In this document: one piece after another, positions 1 through 8,701 of the stretch
How the letters are laid out: each line of letters begins with the position of its first letter
Numbering within the stretch: the stretch's first letter is position 1
Origin: Bifidobacterium biavatii DSM 23969
Lineage (GTDB): Bacteria; Actinomycetota; Actinomycetes; Actinomycetales; Bifidobacteriaceae
NCBI RefSeq assembly: GCF_000741165.1
Contig: NZ_JGYN01000021.1
Coordinates: 34,805-98,804, forward strand
Direction: 5' to 3'
DNA: 64,000 bases
The notes under the pieces: generated by a model
Seen by the model: only the letters and a program-made list of their open reading frames with translations
Told to the model about the DNA's origin: nothing
Database searches by the model: none
Translations under genes and position numbers: made by a program

Positions 1-13
1 GAATCCTACTATC

Positions 14-96
14 ATTCGGATTCTTGTCATTCAACAATTCGGATTTTTGTCATTCCGCTATTCGGATTCTTGTTATCATAGTATTCGGATTCTTGT
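14..96. repeat. Four iteron-like direct repeats, exact 23-bp period
   Basis: A 14-bp core, ATTCGGATTCTTGT, occurs at 14-27, 37-50 (one C-to-T change), 60-73 and 83-96. The starts are exactly 23 bp apart and the 9-bp spacers differ. The array ends 33 bp before the ATPase start codon. Regular direct repeats of this kind usually bind a regulator or an initiator protein. The regular period and variable spacers suggest protein binding sites rather than a duplicated unit. Four units this short do not make a CRISPR. The array may extend beyond the left edge of the window. Confidence 0.85.
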
Positions 97-129
97 ACGC
101 ACTCACTCAAATACAGAAAAGGCGTCTAT

Positions 130-1440
130 ATGAACAGTTCAAATGCACATGACATCACCCCGCTTGGATACCGTCCTCGTATCGTTGACGCGCAGATCGA
201 GCGTTATCAGCGTATTTTCGGAGCGGTTGAAATCGCGGGAACGAAATGGTGCGGCAAAACGTGGTCCGCGCGAGCGCATGCAGCAAGTATCACGTATGTG
301 GATCGCAGCAACAACATATCCGTCGCCAAGGCCGATCCTTCGCTGATGCTAATCGGCGACCGTCCGCATGTAGTGGATGAATGGCAGCTGGTGCCGGCAA
401 TCTGGGACGAAGTCCGCCATCGCGTTGATGACGAACCGGGCAGCAAAGGACAGTGGCTGTTGACTGGATCATCCACCCCACGCAAGCAGGACATGCCCCA
501 ACACAGCGGGGCCGGGCGCATAGGCCGCATCCGTATGAGTCCAATGAGCTTGTATGAGTCGGGAATTTCTTCAGGGATAGTCAGCCTGCACGGACTGTTC
601 GAACACCAATTCGATCCCGCGCAAACCACGGTCGAAACACAAACTCTGCTCGAGGCTGTATGCCGAGGCGGATGGCCGGAAGCCTACGACATAACGGTTT
701 CGGACGCGCAAATACTTATCCGCGAATATATCCGCCTCACTATAACCGAAAGCGTCAGTCGACTCGGCAAAAACCCGGATGTCGCAAGAAGACTCGCGAA
801 CTCGCTGGCCCGCAACATCAGCCAATCCGCCACGTTCCGGACGCTGCGCAAAGACATGTACGGAATGGAGGAGAATCCCGACAACTTCGTTTCGGAACGA
901 ATCGTCTCCGAATACGCAAACATGTTTGAGGACATGTTCCTTATCGATCCGATCAAAGGATGGGTACCGCCAGCACGAGACCCAAAGCGACTGCAGACCA
1001 AACCCCATCGGTATTTCGCCGATCCATCCATCGCGGCAGCCATTCTGGGCATGAATCCAAAGGCATTGATCGATGACTGGCAGACATTCGGCTTCCTGTT
1101 CGAAAACCTATGTATCCGAGACCTTTTGGTCTATGCACGAGCGCTGCCAGATATCGGCATGGAACCCGTACGATACTACCATGACGATTCCGGCTTGGAA
1201 TGCGACGCAATCATCGAACTTGCCGACGGCAGATGGGCTGGGATCGAGATTAAATCCAGCGCAGACAAGGTCCCCGAAGCCAGCGCCAACCTGCTGCGGC
1301 TGCGCAACAAGCTGTTGAAAAACCCCGGGGCAAGAACCAGAACACCTGAATTTCTCGCCGTTCTGGTAGGCATTGGAAACTTCGCGTACCAACGAGAAGA
1401 CGGAATCTACGTGATCCCGATCGGCACGCTCGGGGTATAA
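130..1440 (+). CDS. AAA ATPase with C-terminal DUF4143 domain
   Basis: This 436-residue protein belongs to the AAA_14/DUF4143 family of ATP-binding proteins common in gut bacteria and archaea. A Walker A motif, GTKWCGKT, lies near residue 37, and HVVDEWQ near residue 78 fits the Walker B region. The C-terminal half ends in AGIEIKSS near residue 376, the E-x-K strand of a PD-(D/E)xK-like fold in the DUF4143 domain. Length is normal for the family. The cellular role is not established; such genes often stand alone in accessory regions and have been suspected of toxin-antitoxin or mobile-element roles. The 23-bp repeats just upstream suggest specific transcriptional control. No good Shine-Dalgarno is visible before the ATG. 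Confidence 0.8.
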   Translation: MNSSNAHDITPLGYRPRIVDAQIERYQRIFGAVEIAGTKWCGKTWSARAHAASITYVDRSNNISVAKADPSLMLIGDRPHVVDEWQLVPAIWDEVRHRVDDEPGSKGQWLLTGSSTPRKQDMPQHSGAGRIGRIRMSPMSLYESGISSGIVSLHGLFEHQFDPAQTTVETQTLLEAVCRGGWPEAYDITVSDAQILIREYIRLTITESVSRLGKNPDVARRLANSLARNISQSATFRTLRKDMYGMEENPDNFVSERIVSEYANMFEDMFLIDPIKGWVPPARDPKRLQTKPHRYFADPSIAAAILGMNPKALIDDWQTFGFLFENLCIRDLLVYARALPDIGMEPVRYYHDDSGLECDAIIELADGRWAGIEIKSSADKVPEASANLLRLRNKLLKNPGARTRTPEFLAVLVGIGNFAYQREDGIYVIPIGTLGV

Positions 1441-1536
1441 CCAAATACTCCGGGATTATAGAGACCGACGGAACCAGCAACGAATATCTCCGCCCTGACT
1501 GGTCTCTGAATAAGCATCAGAAACCAGTCAGAACCG

Positions 1537-3168
1537 TCAGTAGGCGCCCTTGGGGTTGAGGACCACGCCGATGGTGCGGAAGATGTAGACGATGTCGCCA
1601 AGGATGGACCAGTTCTGCACGTATGCGACGTCGAGCTGGCGGCTTTCCTCCTCGCTCAGGTCGGAGCGTCCGGACACCTGCCACGGGCCGGTGATGCCGG
1701 GGCGCACCAGCATGCGCAGGGCGTAGATGTCGTCGTACATCGCGTATTCCTCGGGCAGCGGCGGGCGCGGGCCCACAATGGACATGTCGCCCCGGAACAC
1801 GTTGAAGAACTGCGGCAGCTCGTCGAGCGAGAACTTGCGGGTGATATGGCCCACGCGCGTGATGCGCGGATCGTCCTTCATCTTGAAGATGAAACGCTTC
1901 TCCTGACCGTTTTCCTTGGCCAGCTTCTTCTTGAGCGCGTCCGCGTTCACCACCATGGAACGGAACTTGATCATCTCAAACGGCTTGCCGCGCACGCCGA
2001 TCCTCTTCTGCTTGTAGAAGATCGGCCCGTGGTCGTCCAGCTTGATCGCGATCGCCGTGCCGATCATGAACGGCGACGTGAGCACGATCAGGATCGCCGA
2101 CACGACGATATCGAACAGGCGCTTGGAAATCCGCGTCGCGATGCCGTACTGCGGCAAGCTGATCGTCAGGATGTTCACACCCTTCAACGTGCGCACCGAC
2201 AGCTGGTGGCCCGCAATGTCCGCGGCGGACGTGAGCAGTGAAATCTCTAGGCCAAGCGACTCCAGTCCAAGCGAAAACGCGGCGAAATTGTCCGAATCGC
2301 GGCGCAGCACGTCTGCGACCATCACGGTCTGTGCCTTCATGCGCACCGCGGTCTCGCCCAGCCGCGCATCATACGCGAGCACGGGCAGATCGTTCACATC
2401 CCACGCCTGCGACAGCTTCTCCAACTCGGCGTCGGACAGGCTCGCGGACACGACCGTACCGTCCGCGGTCTCGCGAATCGGGCAGATCGCGACCGGATTG
2501 TAGTTCAGCTGCGTGCGGTCGGCGAGAAACCTGAGCGTGTGCGCAATGCCATCGGGCGAACCGACCACGATCGTCGCATACGTGTACGCGCCCTTGCGCC
2601 GGTCGCGCGTGATCAGTCCCCGCGCGGCCATGCGTTCGACAATCGTCAACAGGCAAGACAGCACGACCATCGCGGTGATGGTCGGCAGCGGCAGGCTCAC
2701 GGCGAAAATGTAGTTCACCGCGCACAGCGTAACCCAGCTCACGCACGCAGCCTTGATGATCATCGGCACCAGCTGGTAGCCGTCGCCCATCACATGCCGG
2801 TGATAAATGCCCGCATGGCGCAGGCACACCGCCCACACGAACGCGCCGATCAGCAGATACACGGTCACGCCGAACACCGGAGAGGCGATGAACGACGCGC
2901 GACCGACATGACGGAACAACAGCAGGCCGGTGGCCGAACCGATCAGAAACATGGCGCAGTCACACAGCAGCAGCGCCACGTTCAGAAAGAAACGCCACTG
3001 CTGGACGCGCGACAGCTGATGCGCGCGGTAATCGTTCAACATGCGCGACGACGAGCTGGCAGTGTCGGACTTGCCGGGCTTGCCGTTGCGTGGCGCTCCG
3101 GAATTGCCCGCGACCCTGCGCGGCGCGCCCGTCCGGGGCGATGCGGTGGTTTCGGATTCAGACTTCAT
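1537..3168 (-). CDS. Priming sugar transferase for exopolysaccharide (undecaprenyl-phosphate glycosylphosphotransferase)
   Basis: This 543-residue membrane protein starts the lipid-linked repeat unit of an exopolysaccharide by moving a sugar-1-phosphate onto undecaprenyl phosphate at the cytoplasmic membrane. The N-terminal half (about residues 55-185) has four or five hydrophobic segments, followed by a CoA-binding-like middle region. The C-terminal Bac_transf domain begins near residue 348 and carries the family signatures KQKRIGVRG, EMIKFRSM, SLDELPQFFNV, MSIVGPRPP and VRPGITGPWQVSGR. Length and architecture match CpsD/WcaJ-type enzymes. No other eps genes are adjacent, so it may be an orphan or lie at the edge of a cluster. 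Which sugar it uses cannot be read from the sequence. The Shine-Dalgarno is weak. Confidence 0.9.
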   Translation of the reverse strand: MKSESETTASPRTGAPRRVAGNSGAPRNGKPGKSDTASSSSRMLNDYRAHQLSRVQQWRFFLNVALLLCDCAMFLIGSATGLLLFRHVGRASFIASPVFGVTVYLLIGAFVWAVCLRHAGIYHRHVMGDGYQLVPMIIKAACVSWVTLCAVNYIFAVSLPLPTITAMVVLSCLLTIVERMAARGLITRDRRKGAYTYATIVVGSPDGIAHTLRFLADRTQLNYNPVAICPIRETADGTVVSASLSDAELEKLSQAWDVNDLPVLAYDARLGETAVRMKAQTVMVADVLRRDSDNFAAFSLGLESLGLEISLLTSAADIAGHQLSVRTLKGVNILTISLPQYGIATRISKRLFDIVVSAILIVLTSPFMIGTAIAIKLDDHGPIFYKQKRIGVRGKPFEMIKFRSMVVNADALKKKLAKENGQEKRFIFKMKDDPRITRVGHITRKFSLDELPQFFNVFRGDMSIVGPRPPLPEEYAMYDDIYALRMLVRPGITGPWQVSGRSDLSEEESRQLDVAYVQNWSILGDIVYIFRTIGVVLNPKGAY

Positions 3169-3558
3169 CCGCGTGTTCTCTTTTACTCTGCTTCCCTACG
3201 GTTTTCGCCGGTTCGGCAAGTGGCGCGACGACCGGAAACTCCTACTTCCGACACCGCTCCGACCTGACCGGCACAACTCCACCATACTATAGCCGTAAGG
3301 GGGTAAACAGAGCATGAAGTCGTCTCATAAATTGCGCGAACTACGCGAACGGCGCGAAACGCGCGAACACCTCCCGCCCGCAAACCTCGCCAGGCACGCT
3401 CCCGACACGCGACGCGAACACGTTGGAAGCACATTTGCAAACGGAACACATGGAAACAGAACACGGGACATGCCGCAAACGGAACACGCACGGCGATGCC
3501 CACGGGTAGGCGTAGAGTATCTAGGTCATTTTAGCGAGGTGAGGGAAGAAGGCGGCTC
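3169..3558. other. Divergent intergenic region between the sugar transferase and the MFS exporter
   Basis: This 390-bp gap lies between divergently transcribed genes and must hold both promoters. The clearest structure is a short 9-bp tandem repeat at 3334-3369. The ORFs that cross it share the composition of non-coding DNA here and have no ribosome binding site, so I treat the region as non-coding. No clear hairpin terminator or operator was found. Confidence 0.5.
3334..3369. repeat. 9-bp tandem repeat, four units
   Basis: Four contiguous 9-bp units read GCGCGAACT, ACGCGAACG, GCGCGAAAC and GCGCGAACA. The shared core is CGCGAA. The repeat sits 166 bp upstream of the sugar transferase start and 190 bp upstream of the MFS start. 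It could be a binding array or simple slippage; nothing decides between them. Confidence 0.6.
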
Positions 3559-5262
3559 ATGGCGGAACGCGAAAACCACAGCGAGACAAGCAATCACACG
3601 ATTCACAGCAAAGCCCTATCCCGCGCGCTCAGCCACGAGGAATCGTTCGTCGACGGGCACCTGACGCACGCGGCGTTCGCATCCATCGCGATCCTCACGT
3701 TCATCACGTTTGTCGGCAATTTCACACAACTCCAGCTGAGCGCGGCACTGCCGACCATCGTCTCCGAATTCGGCATCTCCGTGACCACGGGTCAATGGCT
3801 CACGTCCATCTTCCAGCTCGTCATGGGCGTGATGGTGCCGCTCACCGCATTCCTGACCCGCCGTTTCTCCACGCGGCAGATCGTCATCACGTCGATGATC
3901 GTGTTCACCATTGGTTCGGCGCTGGCTTGGGTCGGCTCGTCGTTTCTGATGGTGCTGGCCGGCCGATTGCTCGAGGCGATCGGCACGGGCGTCATGTGGC
4001 CGGTGCTCCAGATCACCGTGTTCTCCATCTATCCGCTGTCACGGCGCGGCGCGGCCATGGGCACGGTCGGCGTGGCCATGAGCGTCGCCCCCGCGATCGG
4101 CCCCACGCTCGGCGGCATCCAAACCGACGCGAACGGCTGGCGGTCCATCTTCCTCACGCTCACGCTGATCGGCGTCGTCTCGCTGCTGCTCGCCCTGTTC
4201 GGTCTGCGCAACTTCGGCACAAACGATCCGGACGCGCGCGCCGACTTCTTCTCCGTAGCGCTCTCGGTAATCGGCTTCGGCGGACTCATGTTCGGGTTCA
4301 CCAACATCGAGGCGTATCCGTTCACGCATCCGATGGTGTGGCTGGCCATGCTGATCGGCCTGGTCGGCATCGTGTGGTTCGTGATGCGACAGGTGCGCGG
4401 GGCGCGGCGGTATGCGGCGGAGACGGCGGCGTTGAACGCGGCACCGGCTGCGTCGTCGGCGGCCACGTCGGAGTCGTCGTCAACGGCAGCACCGTCCGCG
4501 GCACCGTCGTCGGCGGAATCGTCGACATCATCGTCGTCCGCAACGCGCCAGCCGCAGCGTCGCCCCCAGCCCCCGCTGCTCGACCTCGGCGTATTGAAGA
4601 ACCGCAGCTTCACCGTCGGCACCATTTGCGCGGCGCTGAGCTTCTTCGCGTTCAGCTCGATCATGGTCATCATGCCGCTCTACATCCAGAACGACCGCGG
4701 CTACTCCGCCACGATCAGCGGCCTCGTGATGATGCCGGGCGCGTTCGGCATGTGCATCTCCCAGTATTTCGGCGGCAAGCTGCTCGACCGGCTCGGCGCA
4801 CGCCCGGTGGCACTGTCCGGCACGATGATCCTGCTGTTCGGCACCATCATGATGAGCCTGATCGACCTACACACGTGGATCTGGTGGGTGTCTATCTGGC
4901 AGTTCGTGCGGCAAATCGGCATGGGTTTCATCATCATGCCGATCACCACGTGGTCGCTCAACTGCCTCGAACACGACGAGGTGTCCGCCGGCTCGGCCGT
5001 CACCAACACCGTCCGTCAGATAGCGGGCGCGATCGGCGCACCGGTGCTGGTGATCCTCATGGAAACGCTCACCAAGCTGCACGGCGGCGACCACATCGCA
5101 GCAAGCATCTTCGGCACGCAGTGGACGCTGCGCGTGAGCGCGTTCCTCGTATTCGTGCAGATGCTCATCGTGATCTTCGGCGTCAAGGGCGACGGCGCCG
5201 GCTCCTCGCACGAGGCGGCGCAGAAGGCCGCGGCGAAGCTGCGCGCGGCCCGCGAGCACTGA
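3559..5262 (+). CDS. MFS exporter, DHA2 (EmrB/QacA) family
   Basis: This 567-residue drug:H+ antiporter family protein probably exports toxic compounds across the cytoplasmic membrane. It shows many hydrophobic helices, QWLTSIFQLVMGVMVPLTAF typical of DHA2 motif A surroundings, and GTGVMWPVLQ near motif C. A serine/alanine/proline-rich cytoplasmic loop (about residues 293-345) splits the two halves and is unusually long and low in complexity. The start is supported by GAAGAAGGCGG ahead of the ATG. It is transcribed away from the sugar transferase and convergent with mntH, from which it is 15 bp distant. The substrate cannot be predicted. Confidence 0.9.
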   Translation: MAERENHSETSNHTIHSKALSRALSHEESFVDGHLTHAAFASIAILTFITFVGNFTQLQLSAALPTIVSEFGISVTTGQWLTSIFQLVMGVMVPLTAFLTRRFSTRQIVITSMIVFTIGSALAWVGSSFLMVLAGRLLEAIGTGVMWPVLQITVFSIYPLSRRGAAMGTVGVAMSVAPAIGPTLGGIQTDANGWRSIFLTLTLIGVVSLLLALFGLRNFGTNDPDARADFFSVALSVIGFGGLMFGFTNIEAYPFTHPMVWLAMLIGLVGIVWFVMRQVRGARRYAAETAALNAAPAASSAATSESSSTAAPSAAPSSAESSTSSSSATRQPQRRPQPPLLDLGVLKNRSFTVGTICAALSFFAFSSIMVIMPLYIQNDRGYSATISGLVMMPGAFGMCISQYFGGKLLDRLGARPVALSGTMILLFGTIMMSLIDLHTWIWWVSIWQFVRQIGMGFIIMPITTWSLNCLEHDEVSAGSAVTNTVRQIAGAIGAPVLVILMETLTKLHGGDHIAASIFGTQWTLRVSAFLVFVQMLIVIFGVKGDGAGSSHEAAQKAAAKLRAAREH

Positions 5263-5277
5263 CCGCCGCCGACTCGC

Positions 5278-6597
5278 TCACGCCTTGCCGAGCAGCGTGA
5301 GCGCGATGAGCAGCACGTTGAGCGCCACGATGAGCGCGGCCACGGCGATGAAGATCACGTGCTTGGCCGTGCCGTCCACGTATTCGCCCATGAGCTTGCG
5401 GTCATGCGTATAGCGCATGAGCGGGATGATGGCGAACGGAATGCCGATCGACAAAATCACCTGACCGACCACCAGCGCCTGTGTGGGGTTCGGCGCGAAC
5501 CACAGCACGATGAGCGCCGGCACGAGCGTGACCACGCGGCACGCCCACATCGGAGCCTTGATGCGCAGCAGCCCGTGCATGATTTCGGAACCGGCGTACG
5601 TGCCCACCGACGTGGAGCTCAGCGAAGATGCCAAAAGCCCGATCGAGAAGATCGTGCCCACGACCGGCCCCAGCACCGACACGATCGCATGCTGCGCGCC
5701 TTCGATCGAATCGGTGCCCTTCATGCCATACAGCGAGTTCGCGGCGATGATGAGCAGCACCACGTTCACCGAACCGGCCAGCAGCAGCGCCCACGCCACG
5801 TCGATCTTCGACCCATGGAGCAGCTGGCGCACGCTCGGCTTCTTCTCCCCCGGCCCGTAATGGTCGTTGACGAGCGTGGAGTGCAGGTAGATGGCATGCG
5901 GCATGACGGTCGCGCCCAGCATGGACGTGGCCATGAGCACCGAGTCGGTGGCGGTGAAGTGCGGGATCAGGCCGCCGAGCACGTCGGCCGGGTTCGGCGG
6001 CGCGATGAACAGGCCGAAGATGAATCCGAACGTGATGACCAGCAGCAGCGCGATCACGATCTTCTCGAACAGTCGGTGCGTTTTGCCGCCTTGGAACCAC
6101 AGCAGCACGGTGGAGATCGCTCCGATCACGAGTCCGCCGACGAACAGCGGCAGTCCGAACAGCAGGTTGAGGGCGATGGCGCCGCCGATCACCTCGGCTA
6201 GGTCAGTGGCGATGGCGATGACCTCCGCCTGCATGAAGAACATGAACCGCCCGGCGTCGCTGAGGCGTTCACCGAGCAGTTCCGGCAGCGATTTGCCGGT
6301 GACGATGCCGAGTTTTGCGGATTGGTATTGGATGAGCACGCTCATTGCGTTGGCGAGCACCAGCACCCATACGAGCAGGTAGCCGTATCGTGCGCCGGAT
6401 GTGATGTTGGCGGCCACGTTGCCTGGGTCCACGTAGGCGACGGCCGCCACGAACGCCGGGCCGAGGATGGACGCGAGCGCGTGCCCGTGGCGTCCGTTGG
6501 TGCGTTTCGATCCGCGGACGCGCTGTTGTTCCGCGACGTGCGCGCGTTCGACGTCGAGTTCGGTGGTGGGTTGTTCGATCTGATTATTCTCTTCCAT
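5278..6597 (-). CDS. mntH: Nramp family Mn2+/metal-proton symporter
   Basis: This 439-residue integral membrane protein imports Mn2+ (and possibly Fe2+) with protons. The metal-binding motif DPGN is present near residue 57 and the matching helix-6 motif MPHAIYLHSTLV near residue 233; together these coordinate the metal in Nramp proteins. About eleven hydrophobic segments fit the family. There is no obvious Shine-Dalgarno. A -10-like TATAAC (6608-6613, minus strand) ends 10 nt before the ATG, so the mRNA may have almost no leader. An imperfect palindrome, ATAGCGCGCCTAT at 6611-6623, overlaps that box and could be a metalloregulator site, though this is only inferred. Confidence 0.93.
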   Translation of the reverse strand: MEENNQIEQPTTELDVERAHVAEQQRVRGSKRTNGRHGHALASILGPAFVAAVAYVDPGNVAANITSGARYGYLLVWVLVLANAMSVLIQYQSAKLGIVTGKSLPELLGERLSDAGRFMFFMQAEVIAIATDLAEVIGGAIALNLLFGLPLFVGGLVIGAISTVLLWFQGGKTHRLFEKIVIALLLVITFGFIFGLFIAPPNPADVLGGLIPHFTATDSVLMATSMLGATVMPHAIYLHSTLVNDHYGPGEKKPSVRQLLHGSKIDVAWALLLAGSVNVVLLIIAANSLYGMKGTDSIEGAQHAIVSVLGPVVGTIFSIGLLASSLSSTSVGTYAGSEIMHGLLRIKAPMWACRVVTLVPALIVLWFAPNPTQALVVGQVILSIGIPFAIIPLMRYTHDRKLMGEYVDGTAKHVIFIAVAALIVALNVLLIALTLLGKA

Positions 6598-6636
6598 AGC
6601 GCGGCCCGTTATAGCGCGCCTATGTTACGAATGCAG

Positions 6637-7377
6637 CTATAACAATTCCTGCGCCGGGCACGAGCGCAGCACGGCCTGCATGGCCCGCTGTTCCGCGGTG
6701 GTGACGGTGAGCCCGTACGCGGCTTTGACGCCGATCTGTCGTGCCACGTATTCGCAACGATACTCGGCGTTCGTGGGAAGCCAGTATGCGGCCGAGGCGG
6801 ATCCTTTGTCCTGATTGGCCGGACCATCCACTGCAACAAGATTGTTCATGTCGTTGCCGAACCGGCGTCTCGTGGCCGCATCCCAATCGCGCGCTCCGGA
6901 CTGCCACGCGTTTTCGAGCGCGACGATGTGGTCGATCTGCACGGCCGCACTGGTGTCACTTCCTCGCGCGAACCGTATGGTCTGCCCGGTGTACGGGTCG
7001 TCGAGCGTGCCGGATTGGACCTGGCAGCTGCCGGCCGCGCGATACGTGACGTCGGCCAGGTCGCGGGCGAGCACGTCGTCGCGCACGTCGCAGCCGTTGC
7101 CGTCGTCGTCGGTCTGGCGGTAGGCGAACAGGTCGCGATCGTAGCCGGCTGTGCTCGGCTCGTCGTCGACGACGAGCGTTGCGAGCGCGTCCGCAGCCGG
7201 GCCGCTGGCCGTGTACAGGCCGACGATCTGCCCGACGGTCGGGCTGACGTGCGGCAGGATCAGCCCGACCGACACTCCGGCGAACGCGGCGGCCAGCAGC
7301 AATACCGTCACGCGTCCGCCCGGCGTGGACGGGTCGAACCGGCGTTTGCGAAAGTGGGTAGGACGTCGACGTGACAT
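6637..7377 (-). CDS. Membrane-anchored or secreted HNH nuclease of the DUF1524 family
   Basis: This 246-residue protein has a basic N-terminus followed by one hydrophobic segment (about residues 20-40), so the rest lies outside the cytoplasm. The C-terminal DUF1524/HNH domain shows the catalytic histidine in VQIDHIVALENAW and the downstream NNLVAVDGPANQDKG motif, as in secreted actinobacterial nucleases. The start at 7377 is chosen over an upstream in-frame ATG because TAAGGA sits 9 nt before it. Cysteines in EYRCEY and SCPAQE could form a disulfide. It probably degrades extracellular DNA for nutrient use or competition, by family inference. It stands alone downstream of mntH's promoter region. 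Confidence 0.85.
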   Translation of the reverse strand: MSRRRPTHFRKRRFDPSTPGGRVTVLLLAAAFAGVSVGLILPHVSPTVGQIVGLYTASGPAADALATLVVDDEPSTAGYDRDLFAYRQTDDDGNGCDVRDDVLARDLADVTYRAAGSCQVQSGTLDDPYTGQTIRFARGSDTSAAVQIDHIVALENAWQSGARDWDAATRRRFGNDMNNLVAVDGPANQDKGSASAAYWLPTNAEYRCEYVARQIGVKAAYGLTVTTAEQRAMQAVLRSCPAQELL

Positions 7378-7453
7378 GACCGGAATCCTTACGGATCGAT
7401 GGACGGAATGCAACCGAGTTCATCGGCTTCGTATAGGTGTCGGGAAGTCCTCT

Positions 7454-7500
7454 CCCCCAGTCAGCCTCGCTGACAGCCCCTCGTCGGAGGGGGCTTGAGG
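7454..7500 (-). repeat. Dispersed palindromic repeat, copy A
   Basis: This is one of four related elements in the window (others at 29392, 31380 and 51692). Two hairpins make the element: AGTCAGC-CTC-GCTGACA, then GCCCCT-CGTCGG-AGGGGGC. It lies in the gap between the HNH gene and the aldo/keto reductase. Orientation is opposite to copies B and D. Confidence 0.8.
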
Positions 7501-7576
7501 TGGTGGTACATACAGGTTTCCAAGGATCCCGCGTCTTGCCTCGCCAAAAAGAAAAACCGTATATTCCGGGATCCGA

Positions 7577-8461
7577 TCAGGCGTAGGTGAAGGTGAGCGG
7601 GTCGTGGCCGGCGCGCGTGGGGCCGTCGAGCGCGTCGATGGCGGCATGCTCGTCCGGCGTGAGCGCGAAGCCGAACAGGTCGAGGTTCTGCTTCTGGCGG
7701 TCGGCGTGCACTGACTTGGGGATGATGATCGTGCCGTTTTCGATGTGCCAGCGCAGGATCACCTGCGCTTCGGTGACGCCGTGCGCGGCGGCGATGCGCG
7801 CGATGGTGCCGTCGCCTGCGTTGAGGTCGGCGCCGCGGGCCATGGGCGAGTAGGCTTCGACGGCGATGCCGTGCTCCTTGCAGTAGGCGACCACGTCGCG
7901 CTGCTGCCAGGTCGGGTGCAGTTCGATCTGGTTGATGGCCGGCCATTCACCGGTTTCCTTGTGGAGCCGTTCGAGGTGTTCGGGCAGGAAGTTGCACACG
8001 CCAAGCGTCTTCACGCGGCCTTCGGCGCGGAACTCATCGAACGCCTTCCACGTCTCTCCACTGCGCCAGTTGAACGGGGTGGGCCAGTGGAGCATGTACA
8101 TGTCCACGTAGTCGACCTGCAGCAGGCCGAGCTGGCGGTCGAAGGCGCGGCGAGCGGAATCATAGCCCTGTTCGGAGTCCTTGAGCTTGGTAGTCAGCCA
8201 CAGGCTCTTGCGCTGTTCGCCCGCGTTGTAGCCGGTGGCGGCGAGCGCGCGGCCGACGCCGGCCTCGTTGTTGTAGCCGGCGGCGCCGTCGATGTGGCGG
8301 TATCCGGCGGCGAGCGCCGATTCGACGACGGGGACCACGCCGTCGTCGTCGATGCGCAGCACGCCGAGGCCGATCTGCGGGATCCTGTTGCCGTCGTTAA
8401 GGGTGATGTAGGGTACGTTTGCGGGCGCGGTTTCGGGCGCGGATGCGTTGATGTTCGTCAT
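7577..8461 (-). CDS. Aldo/keto reductase
   Basis: This 294-residue NAD(P)H-dependent oxidoreductase reduces aldehydes or ketones in the cytosol. The AKR tetrad is visible: Asp and Tyr in RHIDGAAGYNNE, Lys in LTTKLKD and His in YMLHWP. The C-terminal part carries PKSVHADRQKQN, the cofactor-phosphate binding loop. It resembles the 2,5-diketo-D-gluconate reductase subgroup by length and motifs. The start is placed at 8461 because GGAGG lies 6-7 nt before this ATG; the 28 codons upstream have no such support. An inverted repeat GGATCCCG/CGGGATCC (7524-7531, 7567-7574) just past the stop may help terminate transcription. The natural substrate is unknown. Confidence 0.92.
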   Translation of the reverse strand: MTNINASAPETAPANVPYITLNDGNRIPQIGLGVLRIDDDGVVPVVESALAAGYRHIDGAAGYNNEAGVGRALAATGYNAGEQRKSLWLTTKLKDSEQGYDSARRAFDRQLGLLQVDYVDMYMLHWPTPFNWRSGETWKAFDEFRAEGRVKTLGVCNFLPEHLERLHKETGEWPAINQIELHPTWQQRDVVAYCKEHGIAVEAYSPMARGADLNAGDGTIARIAAAHGVTEAQVILRWHIENGTIIIPKSVHADRQKQNLDLFGFALTPDEHAAIDALDGPTRAGHDPLTFTYA

Positions 8462-8701
8462 GACAGCCTCCTTGCAATAGTGGTGCGGTAAGTCCTGCAA
8501 CTCACAATAACACCGGAATACCGGGCTGGCGCTTGCGACCGTCATCGCGCGGGACGGCGGTGGCGGAAGAAGACTCCCCTTGCCTGCGTCCCATCATTGG
8601 CCTGTTCACGCATGGATGGCACGGACGCGAACATATATGCGACCTACAAGACTGTGAACGTCCTGTCTGCGAGCGCATGATACGAACCGCGCGGACTACG
8701 A

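Noticed and set aside
14..96. A CRISPR array
   Set aside because: The repeats are 14 bp with 9-bp spacers, far too short, and no cas genes are in the window.
2539..3267. A 242-codon open frame antisense to the sugar transferase
   Set aside because: Composition is a shadow of the minus-strand gene, and it lacks a start signal.
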